Assembly (NCBI GenBank): GCA_947683625.1
Contig: CANTUR010000057.1
Location: 122,501-186,500 of the forward strand
Direction of reading: 5' to 3'
DNA from: Mallotus nudiflorus
Lineage: Eukaryota; Streptophyta; Magnoliopsida; Malpighiales; Euphorbiaceae
Length of the DNA stretch: 64,000 bases
Below are positions 26,714 through 39,497 of this stretch, in pieces. The notes under the pieces are model-generated. The model did not search any database. It saw nothing but the letters and a program-made list of their open reading frames with translations, and had not been told where the DNA came from. A program made the position numbers and the translations under genes. Numbering within the stretch: position 1 is the first letter of the stretch; every line of letters starts with the position of its first letter.

Positions 26714-28256
26714 ACATAATTAACCCTAAAACACAATAAAAATCGATAAAAACTCATTTTATTAGAAAAATCGTATATATTATATATATAATTGAAAATA
26801 ATTTACGAAAAATAGTTTTAATTAGTTAAAAATAATAAATAATTTTTAGAAATCATTTTTATGCCCTAAATAACTATTAAAACCGATTTAATTACATTTT
26901 TAGCCAATTTAGTGTAAAATTACCAAAATACCCCTATATATATAAATATACTAAATTTAATTCAAAAATTCACCAAAAATAATATAATTGCACAAAATTA
27001 ATTTTATCAACATATATTTCAATAATATCACTAAATATACTCAATTAACCAATAAATATCAATTAAACACATAATTAACCCTATTTTCTCAAAATTACAT
27101 AAAATAAATAAATTCAAAATAAATACATAAAATTTCACAAAAATTACAAATAAATTTCTATAATTCATTTCAACACCTATATTTACCATAAAACACAATT
27201 TCATAATTTAATTAATTAATTTTCAAAAATTAGAAAATAATAATAAAATAATCAAAAATACCCAAAAATCAAAATAAATTCCAAAAATTATACAAAAATT
27301 CCCACATGAATATTAAGCTACTAGGATCAAAGTTTGTGAAGGAATTTTTTATGAATCAATCAAATTGAAGCTCAAAAAAATCAAGAACCCTAATAGACCG
27401 AAATTGCAAAATCGAAACCTAGACAAATCTAGACCATTTTAGGTGAAAAAAAGCTTGGAATCACACTCATCGGAGCTCAAGGAAAAGATAGAGACCGGTG
27501 GTGTGGAAAACGGTGGCCGAAAATGTTGTGAACGATGGTGCTTCAAGTTTCGGTCTTCCAACCAAAACAGGCTTCAAACGGCATCGAAGAAGGAAGAGAA
27601 GGTGGCGGAGCTGGCTGAGGACAAAGGTGGCACGCCGGGGGGCACACTGACGATGAAGTAACAGCGTGACAGGCGGCGGTGATGGTGGTTGGACGATCGG
27701 GGAAGAAGGAGAGGGAGTCGGGGGTAGTTTTTGTAATTTGGCAAATTATATACATATATATATATATTAACAACTTTAATAATTTATATTAAAATATATT
27801 AATATTATACTTAGAAAAATTACACACCACATAATTTAAAAATAATTAATTTATATACATATACACATATTAATTAATTAATCAAAATTAATCTATATAA
27901 TATATATAAATATACATAATTACAATAATTACTAAACCCTAATTTAATTTAAATACGTATACATGCATGTATATGTATATATTTCAATACAACCCTTAAA
28001 AATTATGCATGAATTCATGCAAATTTCGTAAATCTATTTAAAATAATTAATATTAAATAATTTACGTGTCAATTTCCCCGAAAATAAAATTTTCGGAAAA
28101 ATTTTACGTAAAGTACTTAAAATAATATAAAACAATTAAAATTAGTTTTAATTAAATAACAAACTCATAAAATATCATAATCATATACAAAATTATTAAC
28201 ACTGTATATTCTGATGCAGTTTAAAATATTTTAAAAACTCGGGATATTATATAGGT

Positions 28257-29036
28257 CAAGATAATTTACTAAATTTGGATCATTCAAACTGCACTGGTGA
28301 TATGTGTTATTTCAATATTTTATTAAAAGTTCTTAGTATAGGCTTTGTTTTGAATAAATTGTTTCTTTCCTTTCAAAATGCTTTGCCTGTGATATTTCCG
28401 ACCATGAGAATGTCTACTTAGAATCTTAGTGATAATTCAAATTTTAATGATATCGTCGATTAAATTTTATACTTTTATAATAATTGTAATTTTTAGTTAG
28501 AATTGAGTTTTTAATTTAAATATTAAAAAATTTAGATAAAATGAGTCTATTATTACAAAATAATTATTGAAAACAATTTTATTTTATGAACACAAATAAT
28601 TTCTTTTTAATTTTTTTCTACCCTTTTAAATCAAATAAAAACTTCAATATTATTCTTTTAATGCTTGCAGTGTACATCTCCAATATAATTTATGCGATAA
28701 TGATAAGAAAAATATTAAATTGGCAATATGATTTATATAATTTTTTTTAGTTAACTTATTTTTAATTTTAAAACTTCACTTTAATAAATCAATAACTTAA
28801 TTATAATTCTTATCTCAATTTTTTTATATCTTTTATTTAATTGTTATAGTTTTTATATACACATTAAAAATATATCTTGCTCTTTGCAAAGAGCACTGAA
28901 TAAAATTATTGTGATAAATTTTTAAGTTCATATATTTATAAATTATTAGTAAACAACTATGTGTTTCACACATGAATAAAAAAATTTATTTGACTCGTGA
29001 TATATAGTAAATAAATAATTAAACATATACTTATTC

Positions 29037-29079
<43 letters not shown>

Positions 29080-30650
29080 ATAAAAGTTTTAAAATAATAA
29101 CACTGTTATTTATATATATAACAATTTGATATCAACTTATTATAGTTATAATTCATTACAATTTTTATAAATCTTTTATTTAAATAATTATATGATATTA
29201 CTTCAATAATTTTCATAATTTTTTTTCTCAACTCTAAAACTAATTTCATATCAAAAAAATATTATGATCATAATTAATTATAAAATAATAAAAGTTATAT
29301 TTTCTTTATATAACAATTTAAATATTACAACCCCATTAAGCTTATAATTTATTACAATTTTAGTGAATTTTTTATTTGGGCTGTTACACTTTATTTCTTT
29401 AATATTTTTAATAGTAATACTTTATTTATAAAAAAATTAATTTAATATAATTTTTTAAGTTCAACTAATAATTAAATGATAAAGATGAATAAATTTAATT
29501 TTAACTCTTTTTTGTTAATTATTCCTTAAAAATTTATAAAAACAACAATTATATTACTTTTCTTACAGAAAATATACTTTCAAATAAATTATATGATCTT
29601 TTTTATTTATTAATTTTTATTTATAAAAACATCTACTTTTAAAACAATTTATATACTTTTCCTATTTTCATAAAAATTAATTTTGATTTTAATTATTTAA
29701 TTTTAAATTTAATATAATAAGACTTATAAAATTATGTTATCTAATTTAATTTATATTAGATAAATATAAGTAGAACTAATTAACATAGAAAAATATATAT
29801 TTTTAACAAAATTATCACTTAAATTTTAATTAATTTAATTTTATTAGAGATAAAAATATAAATTAACATAATTAAAATAGGAAACATACTTTCAATTAAA
29901 TTATAATTATATGTTACTTAATTTCATTTTTATTAAAAATGAAATAGAACTTAATCTAATTAGAATAGGAAATATACTTTCAATTAAATTAGAATTACAT
30001 TTTAATTAATTTAATTTTATTAGAGATAAAATAGAAGTTCACCTAATTAAAATAAAAAACACACTTTCAATTATTTTAAAATTTTATTTTAATTAAATTA
30101 ATTTTTATTAGAGATAAAATAGAAATTAACCTAATTATAATATAAAATATACTTTTAATTAAATTAGAATTTTAGAGGTAAAATAGAAGTTAACCTAATT
30201 ATAATAGAAAACATATGTTAAATTAAATTAAAATTTTATTTTAGATAATTTAATTTTTATTAGAGATAAAATAAAAATTAATCTAATTAAAATAAAAAAA
30301 ATAAATTTTCAATCAAATTAACATTATATTTTAATTAATTTAATTTTACTTTTATTAATAAATGAGTAAATTATTTAATTTTTATATAATAATTAGTAAA
30401 AATATTTTCATGATTTTACTTGTACCCTACGCTTCATATATATATATGATTAATTTATAATTTATTTTTTAAAAATTATTTAATTAATTATTTTGAGAAA
30501 GGAAACAAAACAAAACATATATCAAGTAGTAAGATGTATAATAATAACCTAGTAAAAGAAAGATAAAAATAAGCTGCAAGATTCGAATAGCCACCAGACA
30601 TTAATTACATGTTGCAGTCTTTGGAACGCTACAAGCAATAAATGCAATGG
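28257..30650. other. Very AT-rich intergenic DNA
   Basis: No gene recognised. It holds a long TTA microsatellite at about 29036-29079 and a minisatellite at 29730-30350 (separate entry). Elsewhere only long A/T runs are seen. Confidence 0.6.
29730..30350. repeat. AT-rich tandem array, unit about 90 bp
   Basis: The phrase TTATTAGAGATAAAATAGAA, followed by a variant of TTAACCTAATTAAAATAG and then ACTTTCAATTAAATTA, recurs about six or seven times with substitutions and indels. Spacing varies around 65-100 bp. It looks like a degenerate minisatellite. Confidence 0.65.
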
Positions 30651-31000
30651 TAAACACTAAATATTCAAATAATTTTAATTAAATTATGTTAAACACTAAA
30701 AAATATAAAAAAATATTTTACAACCCTTATAACTCAAGTTTTTATTCTAAATTGTTTATTTGATGATTACAGTGCAAGAAAAGAGGGATATTTATACTAA
30801 TCCCAAATTAATACAAACTATTTAATATAAATTAATACAAAATATTTAAAACTACATATATTATTTCTAACACCTAATACCACACAAAAATATACAAGTG
30901 ACACACCAACTAATCATCATTCATTTCTTTTAATCTTGCCCACAACTTTTCTTTTTTTAATTAAGACCACATATATTAAAACAAGTTTAATTATTCAACA
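30651..31000 (-). repeat. Copia 3' LTR
   Basis: Matches 44068-44415 along its length, including GATTACAGTGCAAGAAAAGA and CACACCAACTAATCATCATT. The sense LTR begins TGTTGAATAATTAAAC at 31000. Confidence 0.85.
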
Positions 31001-31010
31001 TTCCCCTTTA
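31001..31010 (-). other. Copia polypurine tract
   Basis: Read on the minus strand this is TTAAAGGGGAA (31011-31001), directly before the 3' LTR. That is the expected site for priming plus-strand DNA synthesis. Confidence 0.7.
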
Positions 31011-31349
31011 AACTTGTTTTATTATGCCAAGTGCATTTTTTAATCTGACAAAATCTTCTTTCTTTAATAGCTTGGTAAAGATGTCTGCAATTTGATATTG
31101 AAACTTCACATATTCCAGTTACATATCTTATTTCATAATACATTCTCTTATGCAATGATATCGAGTATCAATGTATTTGCTCCGATCATGATACACTAGA
31201 TTTTTGGCTAAAGCTATTACAGATTTATTATCGACTCGAATCTCTATTGATTCCACTTGTGACATGTTCAATTACTTCAACAAATTTCGGAGCCAAATTG
31301 CATGACTAACACATATTGTAGTAGCAACATATTCAGCTTCACATGTTGA

Positions 31350-32358
31350 TAGAGTGACAATTGTTTGCTTCTTTGACATCCAAGTGAAAGCATTATTTCC
31401 TATGAAGAATACAAATCATGTAGTGTTTTTTCTATCATCTAAATCTCCACTCCAATCACTGTCACTGTATCCAACAAGCTTGTGATCATTAGAAATGAAA
31501 TAGAACAACCCAAAGTTAATTGTACCTTTGAGGTAGCGTAGAATTATTTTTGCAACTTTGAGATGAGTGATTGTTGGAAATTCCATGTAGCGGCTCACTA
31601 ATCCAACTGCATAAAGAATAGCAGGCCTCATGCAAGTCAAATAGCATAAACTTCCAATTAAACATTTAAAGTATGTTGGATCCATGCTTTCTCTATCTTC
31701 ATGCTTGAATAATTTAGCTTCATATTTCACTGGCGTATTTATTGGTTTGCAATTCTCCATCTTGAACTTTTTGCTAATTTCCTTTGTGTAGCCTTTTTAT
31801 GAGATGAAAATTCTATCCTTTTGTTGTTTAACTTCAATGCCAAGATAATACGCCATAAACTTAACATCTGTCATCTCAAACTCCATTGTCATTTCCTTTT
31901 TGAAATCTTTGAACATGTTATGGTTGTTTCCGGTGAAGATCAAATCGTCTACATACAAGCACACGATCAAAACATCTTTTTCTTTGATTTTGAAATAGAG
32001 GGCATGTTCATATGGACATTTGATGAAGCCATTCTGTTGAAGATAGTTGTCAATTTTGTTATTCCATGCTTTGGGAGCTTGTTTCAATCCATAACGGGCC
32101 TTCTTCAATTTTAGAACTTTGCATTTTTGTCTTTTGACTTCATAGCCTGGGGTTATTGAATGTAGACTTCTTCTTCAAGAACTCCATTTAAAAGGGCAGA
32201 CTTTAAATCCATTTGGTGAATCTTCCATTTATTTTAAGCTACTAAAGAAATAATCAATTTCACAGACTCTAAGCGTGCAATATGAGCAAATACCTCATTA
32301 TAGTCAATTCCAGCTTTTAGACTGTAGCCTTTTGCAACTAACCTTGCTTGGTGCTTTT
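31350..32358 (-). pseudogene. Copia RT C-terminal part and RNase H
   Basis: On the minus strand, first the palm-domain motifs YGLKQAPKAW and YVDDLIFTG (two of the RT catalytic aspartates), then YYLGIEVKQ. After a short gap with a frame break between 31797 and 31760 come MENCKPINTPVKYEAKLF, LRYLKGT and the RNase H motif GYSDSDWSGDLDDRKN. The family copies element RNA into DNA and degrades the RNA strand. The N-terminal RT part is displaced to 35556 by a solo LTR insertion. Confidence 0.88.
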
Positions 32359-35300
32359 TGTCATGACCTAAAATAGGGGTCATGACCGGCGCTAGGGAAC
32401 GGGAATTCTTTTGAATCCGGAACCCGTAGCAAGCCTAAAAATAAAATAAAATATGCAATAATAATAATAACAACACTTAATGTAGCGGAATAAGATCATA
32501 AATATCAAAATAATATTTCCACCAAAAGAAATTAAATCAAATCCTCATCTCATATATAAATACACTCTTTTAATGCAAATCTAGTTCAAATTCTTAAAAT
32601 ACATAACTCATACAAATATAATACAATAAATTTTAACAATCTTACGACTACTGCAGTGTCTAGATCAATAAAAATAAAACTTAAGTGAGCAATTTACATA
32701 ATAAGGCCGGGGCGGAAGAAATCCGGCGTATAGGCCTGCTACTGAGGTCTGATGAAGATGACTCTCCTGAAAAAAAATGGTCAATGGAGGGGAGTCAGAC
32801 CTCACTGAATGAATTACTATAGTATATATACATGCATACTAAATGTCAATGCACACAATCAAAAGTATATATAATATATATGTATACAAGCAAATACACA
32901 CAGATGCAATAAAATCATTTTATATATTTTTATTGAAAATCAGTGTTTATGAAGGATCAAATAGAACCCTAGAATATCGCAACCTCAAAACAGTGTTAGA
33001 CAACACTCTAGCCACACAGGCTCACTTATTCCAAATATAATCACTTGATCCATTTGGACAGTAGACTGGCCCCGAGACACTAAGTCAACCGAGCTCCAGC
33101 AATCTGACTGTCAGTGTGATTGGCCCCGAGACACTTGGTCAACCGAGCTCCAGCAATCACACTCCTAAATCATATCTCACATATCAAATAATCAAAAGCC
33201 AATCAATATCCACAAATGGTTAGTAGTATAGCCTAAATGCTATCAGCGTACCAGTACGTACTCGGTCCTAGTGCTGCCCACTAGGTAGCACGTTCTATCA
33301 ATATCCTTCATTATTAAATATAAAACATACATTCATAAAAATAAATGATGCATGAATTTAAATATAATAGCAACAATAACCAAAATATATACTAGAAACA
33401 TACCAAAAGTAAACTAGGTATATTTTGAGTATTTATATGTCAAATAAATCCAATTAAATTACGAAATAAACTAGAAATATACCAAGGATATACCTAAAAG
33501 CATTTTAAAATGATTTATTAATAAAACATGCATATAGTTTGAAAATATACCAAAAATAAACCAAAAATAAACTAAAAATAAACTTAAGTACTAACTAAAT
33601 CATTATGCATATTTAATCAAAATAAAACACACATTTCTAAAACATGCACCCTAAAGCATATATATATAAAATAGTAACTCACTAATTATTGCACTCCACG
33701 AGATGGGTCCGATGGGCCTGGTCTACTAGGCCTCGGTCTCGACGCAACTAAACAAACAAATAACGACAGGAATCAGAATAAATCTAATGAAAACTCCTAA
33801 AAACTCGATCTAGATTACTAGACACAGAATTAAAAATTAGAATTCGATCGGACATCACGTTTTACGAGAATTCTGTCAAAAATCCAACAGAACCTCCCCT
33901 GTGAAATGGACATCTCTCTACTCAAAGAGTAGAGTCGGCCCTGTAAAGAAACACACTTCAAAAAATAGGCACAGAACCACAACCAAAATCCCTCGGTCGG
34001 ACTCCAAACTACAAATTACCGACCGAGGTCCACAATTCACAGAGTATTTATAAAATACCAAAAATACCCTTATATCATAGAAATACATTTGATAAGTAGA
34101 AATTACGTAATTAACCCTAAAATACAGTAAAAATCGATAAAAACTCATTTATTTAGAAAAATCGTATATTAAAATAATTTACGAAAAATAGTTTTAATTA
34201 GTTAAAAATACTAAATAATTTTTAGAAATCATTTTTATACCCTAAATAACTATTAAAACCGATTTAATTATATTTTTAGCCAATTTAAGGTAAAATTATC
34301 AAAATACCCATATATATATATAAATATATTAAAATTAATCCAAAAATTCACCAAAATAATATAATTGCACAAAATTAATTTTCTCAACATATATTTCAAT
34401 AATATCAATTAATATACTTAATTAACCAATTAATTTCAATTTAACACATAATTAACCCTATTTTTCAAAATTACATAAACTAAATAAATTCAGATAAATA
34501 CATAAAAATTCAAAAAATTTCCAAATAAATTTCTATAATTCATTTCAACACCTATAATTATCATAAAAAACAATTTCATAATTTAATTAATTACTTTTCA
34601 AAAATTAGAAAATAATAATAAAATATTCAAAAATACCCAAAAATCAAAATAATTTCCAAAAATTCTACAAAAATTCACACATGAAGATTAAGCTAAGGGG
34701 AGAAACATTTGTGAAGGAATGTTTCATGAATCAATCAAATTGAAGCTCAAAAACATCAAGAACCCTAATAGGCCGAAATTGCAAAATCGAAACCTAGGCA
34801 AATCTAGACCATTTTAAGTGAAACAAAGCTTGGAATCACACTCACCAGAGTGAAGGAGAAGATAGAGACCAGCGGTATAAAAAACGGTGGTCGGAATCAC
34901 GTCGATCGACTGTGAGAAGAGTTTCGGGTTTTCCAGCAAAAATAGAGGGAAACGGCACTAGAGAAGAGAAAGAAAGGTGGCGGAGCTGCTGGCTGGGAAG
35001 GGCGGAGCTTAGGGTGGCACACCGATGGCCTAAAAATGGAAGCAGCAGCGGTGAGGGTGACGGAAATCGATCGGGAAGAAGAGGAAGGGAGGAGTGGCAA
35101 TTTCGTAATTATGGCAAATTTTATATTTTTTGACCATATATTATGTATATATGTATATATATATACTCACACTATATATTAAAATAATATAAACTTTCAC
35201 ACACATAATTTAATATATTAAATAATTTATACACTTAAAAATGATTAAATAATATTAAAACTAAATAATAAATACACATATTTACACTTTATTTTAACAG

Positions 35301-35555
35301 TTTAAAAATATATATGAGTTCATGAAAATTCGTTAAATTGTTTAAAATAATTAATATTAAATTATTTACGTGTTAATTTCCCCGAAAATAAAATTCTTGA
35401 AAAAATTTTACGTAAAGCACTTAAAATAATATAAAACAATTAAAATTAGCTTTAATAAAATAACAACACATAAACTATCAATATTATATAGAAGAATTAT
35501 TAACACTGCATATCCCGATGCAGTATAAAAATATTTAAAAACACGGGATATTACA
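32359..35555 (-). mobile_element. Family A solo LTR, copy A6 (3197 bp)
   Basis: Inserted in the RT region of the Copia element. It starts TGTCATGACCTAAAATAGGG and ends ACACGGGATATTACA. The TSD is CTTTT / GTTTT (4 of 5 match; 32354-32358 and 35556-35560). Joining the flanks restores the Copia reading frame through HQARLVAKG. It carries both conserved stem-loops, at 33916-33934 and 33991-34028. Confidence 0.88.
33991..34028 (-). other. Second conserved stem-loop of family A
   Basis: CCTCGGTCGG (33991-34000) and CCGACCGAGG (34019-34028) pair perfectly over 10 bp around an 18-base loop. The same arrangement, with some mismatches, is present in copies A1-A5 and A7, and the right-edge copy A8 is cut off at this motif (CTCGGTCGGGG). 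Confidence 0.7.
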
Positions 35556-36820
35556 GTTTTTGACCTCTCCTTTGGTATTCTTCTTTGTTTTGTAGACCCA
35601 TTTAACACCAACTGGCTTGTGTCCTTTTAGAAGTGCAGCGAGTTCCCATATGTCATTTTTTTCAATGGCTTTGATTTCATCATTTATTGTATTTCTCCAT
35701 TTTTCATCTTGCACAGATTTTTTGGAAGTTTACTAGTTCACAGTTAGTAAAAAGATAAAAAAAAAGTAAGATTTTCAAGTCTATAGTCACCTTATAAATA
35801 TCTTCAAGACTTCTTATTCGTTCTTCGTTTCTTTCAGCTAGGAAACGATGGCAGTGAATTGTCTTCATCACTTCGTATTGGTAAAGTAGGTGGTATAGTA
35901 GGCTCTTGCTGAATTCACCTGGTTGCTCTACTGGCTTTTGCTTTGCTTCATCAAATTAAGGAAAGAAATTGAATTCATCTGTGGAAGAATTGAACTCCCA
36001 TTCATTTTCTTTGTCAAACATTACATCTCAGTTGATCATAAACTTCTTACTGCTCAGATTGTATAGCTTGTACCCTTTTGAATGAGTGGAATAGTCGATG
36101 AAAATGTATCTTTCACTTTATTCATTAAGGTTAGTTCATTTTTCATCTCTACATGAACATGGGAATTTCGGGCTTTCTTCCACTCCAGGCTTCTTGTGCT
36201 GTCTTTCCTTAAACACTTCTTATTGGAGATCAGTTGGACAGGTAGACTGTTGTAGCCACTACTTTAACCCAAAATTCTTTCGACGAATGTTTGCTTTTGA
36301 GCATGCTCTATGCATATCAAGGACAGTCTATTTTTTCTTTCTACAACACCATTTTGTTGTGGAGATCTTGAAACAATGTGAAAATGCCTAATTCCATTTA
36401 TTGCATAAAAATTTTAGAATTCTTTTGAGTGAATTCTCCTCCTCGATCTGATCTCAATGCTTTAATCTTCTGACCACTTGCATTCTCCACAACAGCTTTA
36501 AATGTCTTGAATGCTCAAAGCCCTCTAATTTCTGCTTCAAGAAATATACCTAAGTTTTTCTAAAAAAGTCATTAACAAAAAGAAGAAAATAGTTATTTTT
36601 ACCAAAAGAGCTTGGAGTAATTGGCCCCACACACATCAGTATTAATGAGCTCTAATGGCTTCTTGGCTCTTGAGTATGATTCCTTAGGAAAACTATTTTT
36701 GAACTGCTTTCCAAGCAAACATCCTTCATAAAATTTATCCGGATGATTGATGCAAGGTAGTCCTCTCACCATTCTTTTCTTCGATAGCAGTTCCAAGCTT
36801 CCAAAGTTGAGGTGCCCAAA
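35556..36820 (-). pseudogene. Copia integrase and RT N-terminal part
   Basis: In sense order (high to low coordinates): the GAG-pre-integrase stretch with CINHPDKFYEGCLLGKQF and ELINTDVCG; KALRSDRGGEF, which holds one of the DDE acidic residues; SPQQNGVVERKN, the classic end of the integrase core; then WRNTINDEIKAIEKND and VGVKWVYKTKKNTKGEVKK, the start of RT. The frame is broken by stops and shifts between these blocks. Family function is insertion of the element DNA into the host genome. Confidence 0.88.
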
Positions 36821-37199
36821 TCAAAGATGCTATAACCAAGATGCATCTTTGTAACAAGCTTTCAAACACTTTGCAACATTATTTTGAATATTCAAAGGAA
36901 ATAGTATATTTTTTGACATTTTTTTATTTGGCTATCAAATTTCCATTGCCATTTGTTATAAAAGACAATAATCTTTTGCATAAAAATCACAGCCTTTTTC
37001 TAAGAGCTGACCCATACTCAAAATATTACATGTCATATTAGGCATATGATAAACATAAAAAATTGACTGATGACTACCATCTTTAGCATGAATAAGGAGT
37101 TACCTTTTCCTGTTACTAATACTTCTGAATCATCACCAAAAGAAATATTGTCAGCCACTAATTCATCGAGTTCCATGAACATTCTTCTTTTTTCACACA

Positions 37200-38088
37200 T
37201 GTGGTTACTTGTACCAATATCAAGGTACCAAGTACCTCCTTGATTTACAATATAGTTTTACAGGATATTAATACCGTCTTCTCTTTGATCTTTGCTTTTA
37301 TATAATTGGTCTTTTCTTCAACTTTACTACTGGGAGCTCTACATTCTGAGGCATAATGCCCATAATTTTGACAATTATAGCATTGAACTTGGGATTTATT
37401 GTACCTTGAGTTTGGATTACCTTTTCCACGACTTCTTATAGAACTTTCACCTTTCTCATAGTGTTGAAGTTGCTATTGTAAGACTCCAACCTCGTCCATG
37501 ACCACAGCTTCCACCTCCTCCTCGACTTCTGCCTCTGCCTCGGCCACATTGATTTCTTTTATTGCCTTCACTTTCATGCACATCCTTGAGCTTCAGTTTG
37601 AGGAGTTACTCAATGATTCCTTGCTACTTCTTGTGCTTTTCTTCATAGGCTTATAATGAGCCTAGAAGTTGCTCAATCTTCATTTCTTCTAAGTCTTTCG
37701 TCTCTTCTATAGTTATAACAATATGCTCAAACTTTAGATTTAATGAGCGAAGTATCTTCTCCATTATTCTCACATCTTTTAACTTTTCACCATTTCTTTT
37801 CACTTGATTAGAAACAACCAAAACTCTGGAAAAATAATCAGAAATGGTTTTTCCTCATTTCATGTGCAGAGATTCAAACTCCCCTCTTATGGTTTGAAGA
37901 CGCACCTTCTTCACTTTTTCTTCACCTTTATATGATATTTGCAGCTTCTCCTATACTTTTTTAGCAAAGGTTGTGTCTGAAATTTTCTCAAAATTATCAT
38001 CATCAAGGGCTTGATAGATAAAAAAAGAGTCTTCTTGTCCTTCTTTCTTGAATCTTTTAAACTATCCTTCTTAAACTGTGATAGTGAT
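37200..38088 (-). pseudogene. Copia gag end, zinc knuckle and protease start
   Basis: In sense order: gag text with LEEMKIEQLLGSL, then an RG-rich stretch (GRGRGRSRGGGG), then a CCHC zinc knuckle CYNCQNYGHYASEC near 37383-37339, then the aspartic protease site WYLDIGTSNHMC near 37240. The usual protease motif is D[ST]G; here it is DIG, so the catalytic triad is altered. Gag packages element RNA. The N-terminal gag lies beyond the insertion, at 43504-44040. Confidence 0.8.
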
Positions 38089-38284
38089 TGTAAGCATCCA
38101 ATTTTAGGATGCAATTGTGCACAATTGCGATGTAATCCCCTATGATGAAATTTATTCAAAAATTGAACTTGGTTGTTGATTTTCTGGACTTTAGGGACTA
38201 AATTGTAATATTTTTTAGGATTTGATTGCAAATAGGTCATTTTTTCAGGGGTCTTTTGGTAATTAAAAGTGTAGATCGACATTG

Positions 38285-38444
38285 GTGTAATGCCAACTGG
38301 CATTACACAATACCGAATAGCATTGTGTAATGTTGATCGGCATTACACAATTCCGGTCGGCATTAGACAATGCCGATCGGCATTGTATAATGTCGGTCAG
38401 TATTGCATAATGTGGGTCGGTATTGCACAATACCGATGCGCAAT
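38285..38444. repeat. Short palindromic repeats inside the second LTR
   Basis: Seven or so degenerate units of about 20-25 bp built from GGCATTACACAATGCCGATC-like words. Each unit is partly self-complementary (TGTAATGCC...GGCATTACA). It is a local array, unlike the rest of this LTR. Confidence 0.8.
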
Positions 38445-39497
38445 AATTCCATTTTTTTGATTTTTTTTCGCGTATTTTTCCTTATTTTTATTAATTTTTT
38501 CAGTGTTTTGATTGGTTTTAAAAATTCAAATTTTATTTGATAAGTTTTTTAAAAAGAAATGCAGAAGATATTTTTTTTGAAATCAAAACAAACGCTATCT
38601 GATCATCAGTCCGTTCCTCCTTTGGAGGAAGTTCAGTACGCGTAGACTCTGCAATATAAAAGCAGAGTCTGCATGCATGCGTGAGGATTTTTTAGAAGAT
38701 TTTTTAGAGAGGTTTTGCTGGGGGGAAACTTTTTTTCTTCTGGTTTTCGAAAGAATTTTTCTTTCTGGAGAGCTTTTACACACAAAAAATGCAGAGAACC
38801 CTAAAAAACCCCAATTTTGGATACTGCCAGTGTCGTTAAACGCAAATCAAGTCCGAGTCCAAAATCAACAAACAATTTAATTTCAATGGTGAAAATCCTA
38901 ATCTGAGGGGCCGAAAAAGGGCATTTGCACAATATTTAAATCTCCAGTGTTATTTTTCTATTTCTTTTATTACTCTTTTTTATTTTTTGTTTATGATTTT
39001 TCTTTTTTTTGTTATTATTCTGATTATTTGATTTCATTGCAAATTTGTTTTTCTTGTTTTTGATGTCCATATGTGGATTGAGGAGGAGGATACCACCTGT
39101 GTTGAATTGAACAGAAAGTCCATAAAATGTCATAGATGAACCTGTATTATTTCTTCAATAGTTCTTAGGATTTGTTTTATTTATTATTTTTTTCCATTTT
39201 TGGTGTTCTGTGTAGTTATTTTAATTTTTGGGTGTATAATTTTAATTTTGTACGTAGTTTGTAATAGCCCCAGTAGTAGGAATAGTAAATTTTCATTTTC
39301 TGTATTTTAAAATTGATTAGTAATTAGGTTCAATTAGGTAAAAAAATCAATTAAAATCAATGGTGGCAGTAGCTTAAATTAGGGTTTGCATGTAATTAAT
39401 TTAGGGTTCTTTTTTAGAAAAATCACTGTAATGTTTGTTTGATCTATTTTTGTGTTTTATTTATTTTAGGCTTGTTTTTATGTTTTTGGGCCCCAAG

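Larger units (their letters stand above)
21693..28251 (-). mobile_element. Family A solo LTR, copy A4, split by copy A5
   Basis: Starts TGTCACGACCCAAAACAGAG and ends GGGATATTATA, so the terminal CA has mutated to TA. The TSD TAGGT is exact (21688-21692 and 28252-28256). A second family A unit (22478-25688) is inserted inside it with its own TSD. Without the insert A4 is about 3343 bp. It also carries a 62-bp tandem duplication at 26590-26713. A4 must be older than A5, which agrees with its mutated end. Confidence 0.85.

Noticed and set aside
31821..32114. 97-residue plus-strand frame
   Set aside because: It is the antisense shadow of the Copia RT domain.
38285..38444. CRISPR-like short repeats
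   Set aside because: Units are degenerate palindromes without constant repeats or unique spacers, inside a plant LTR.
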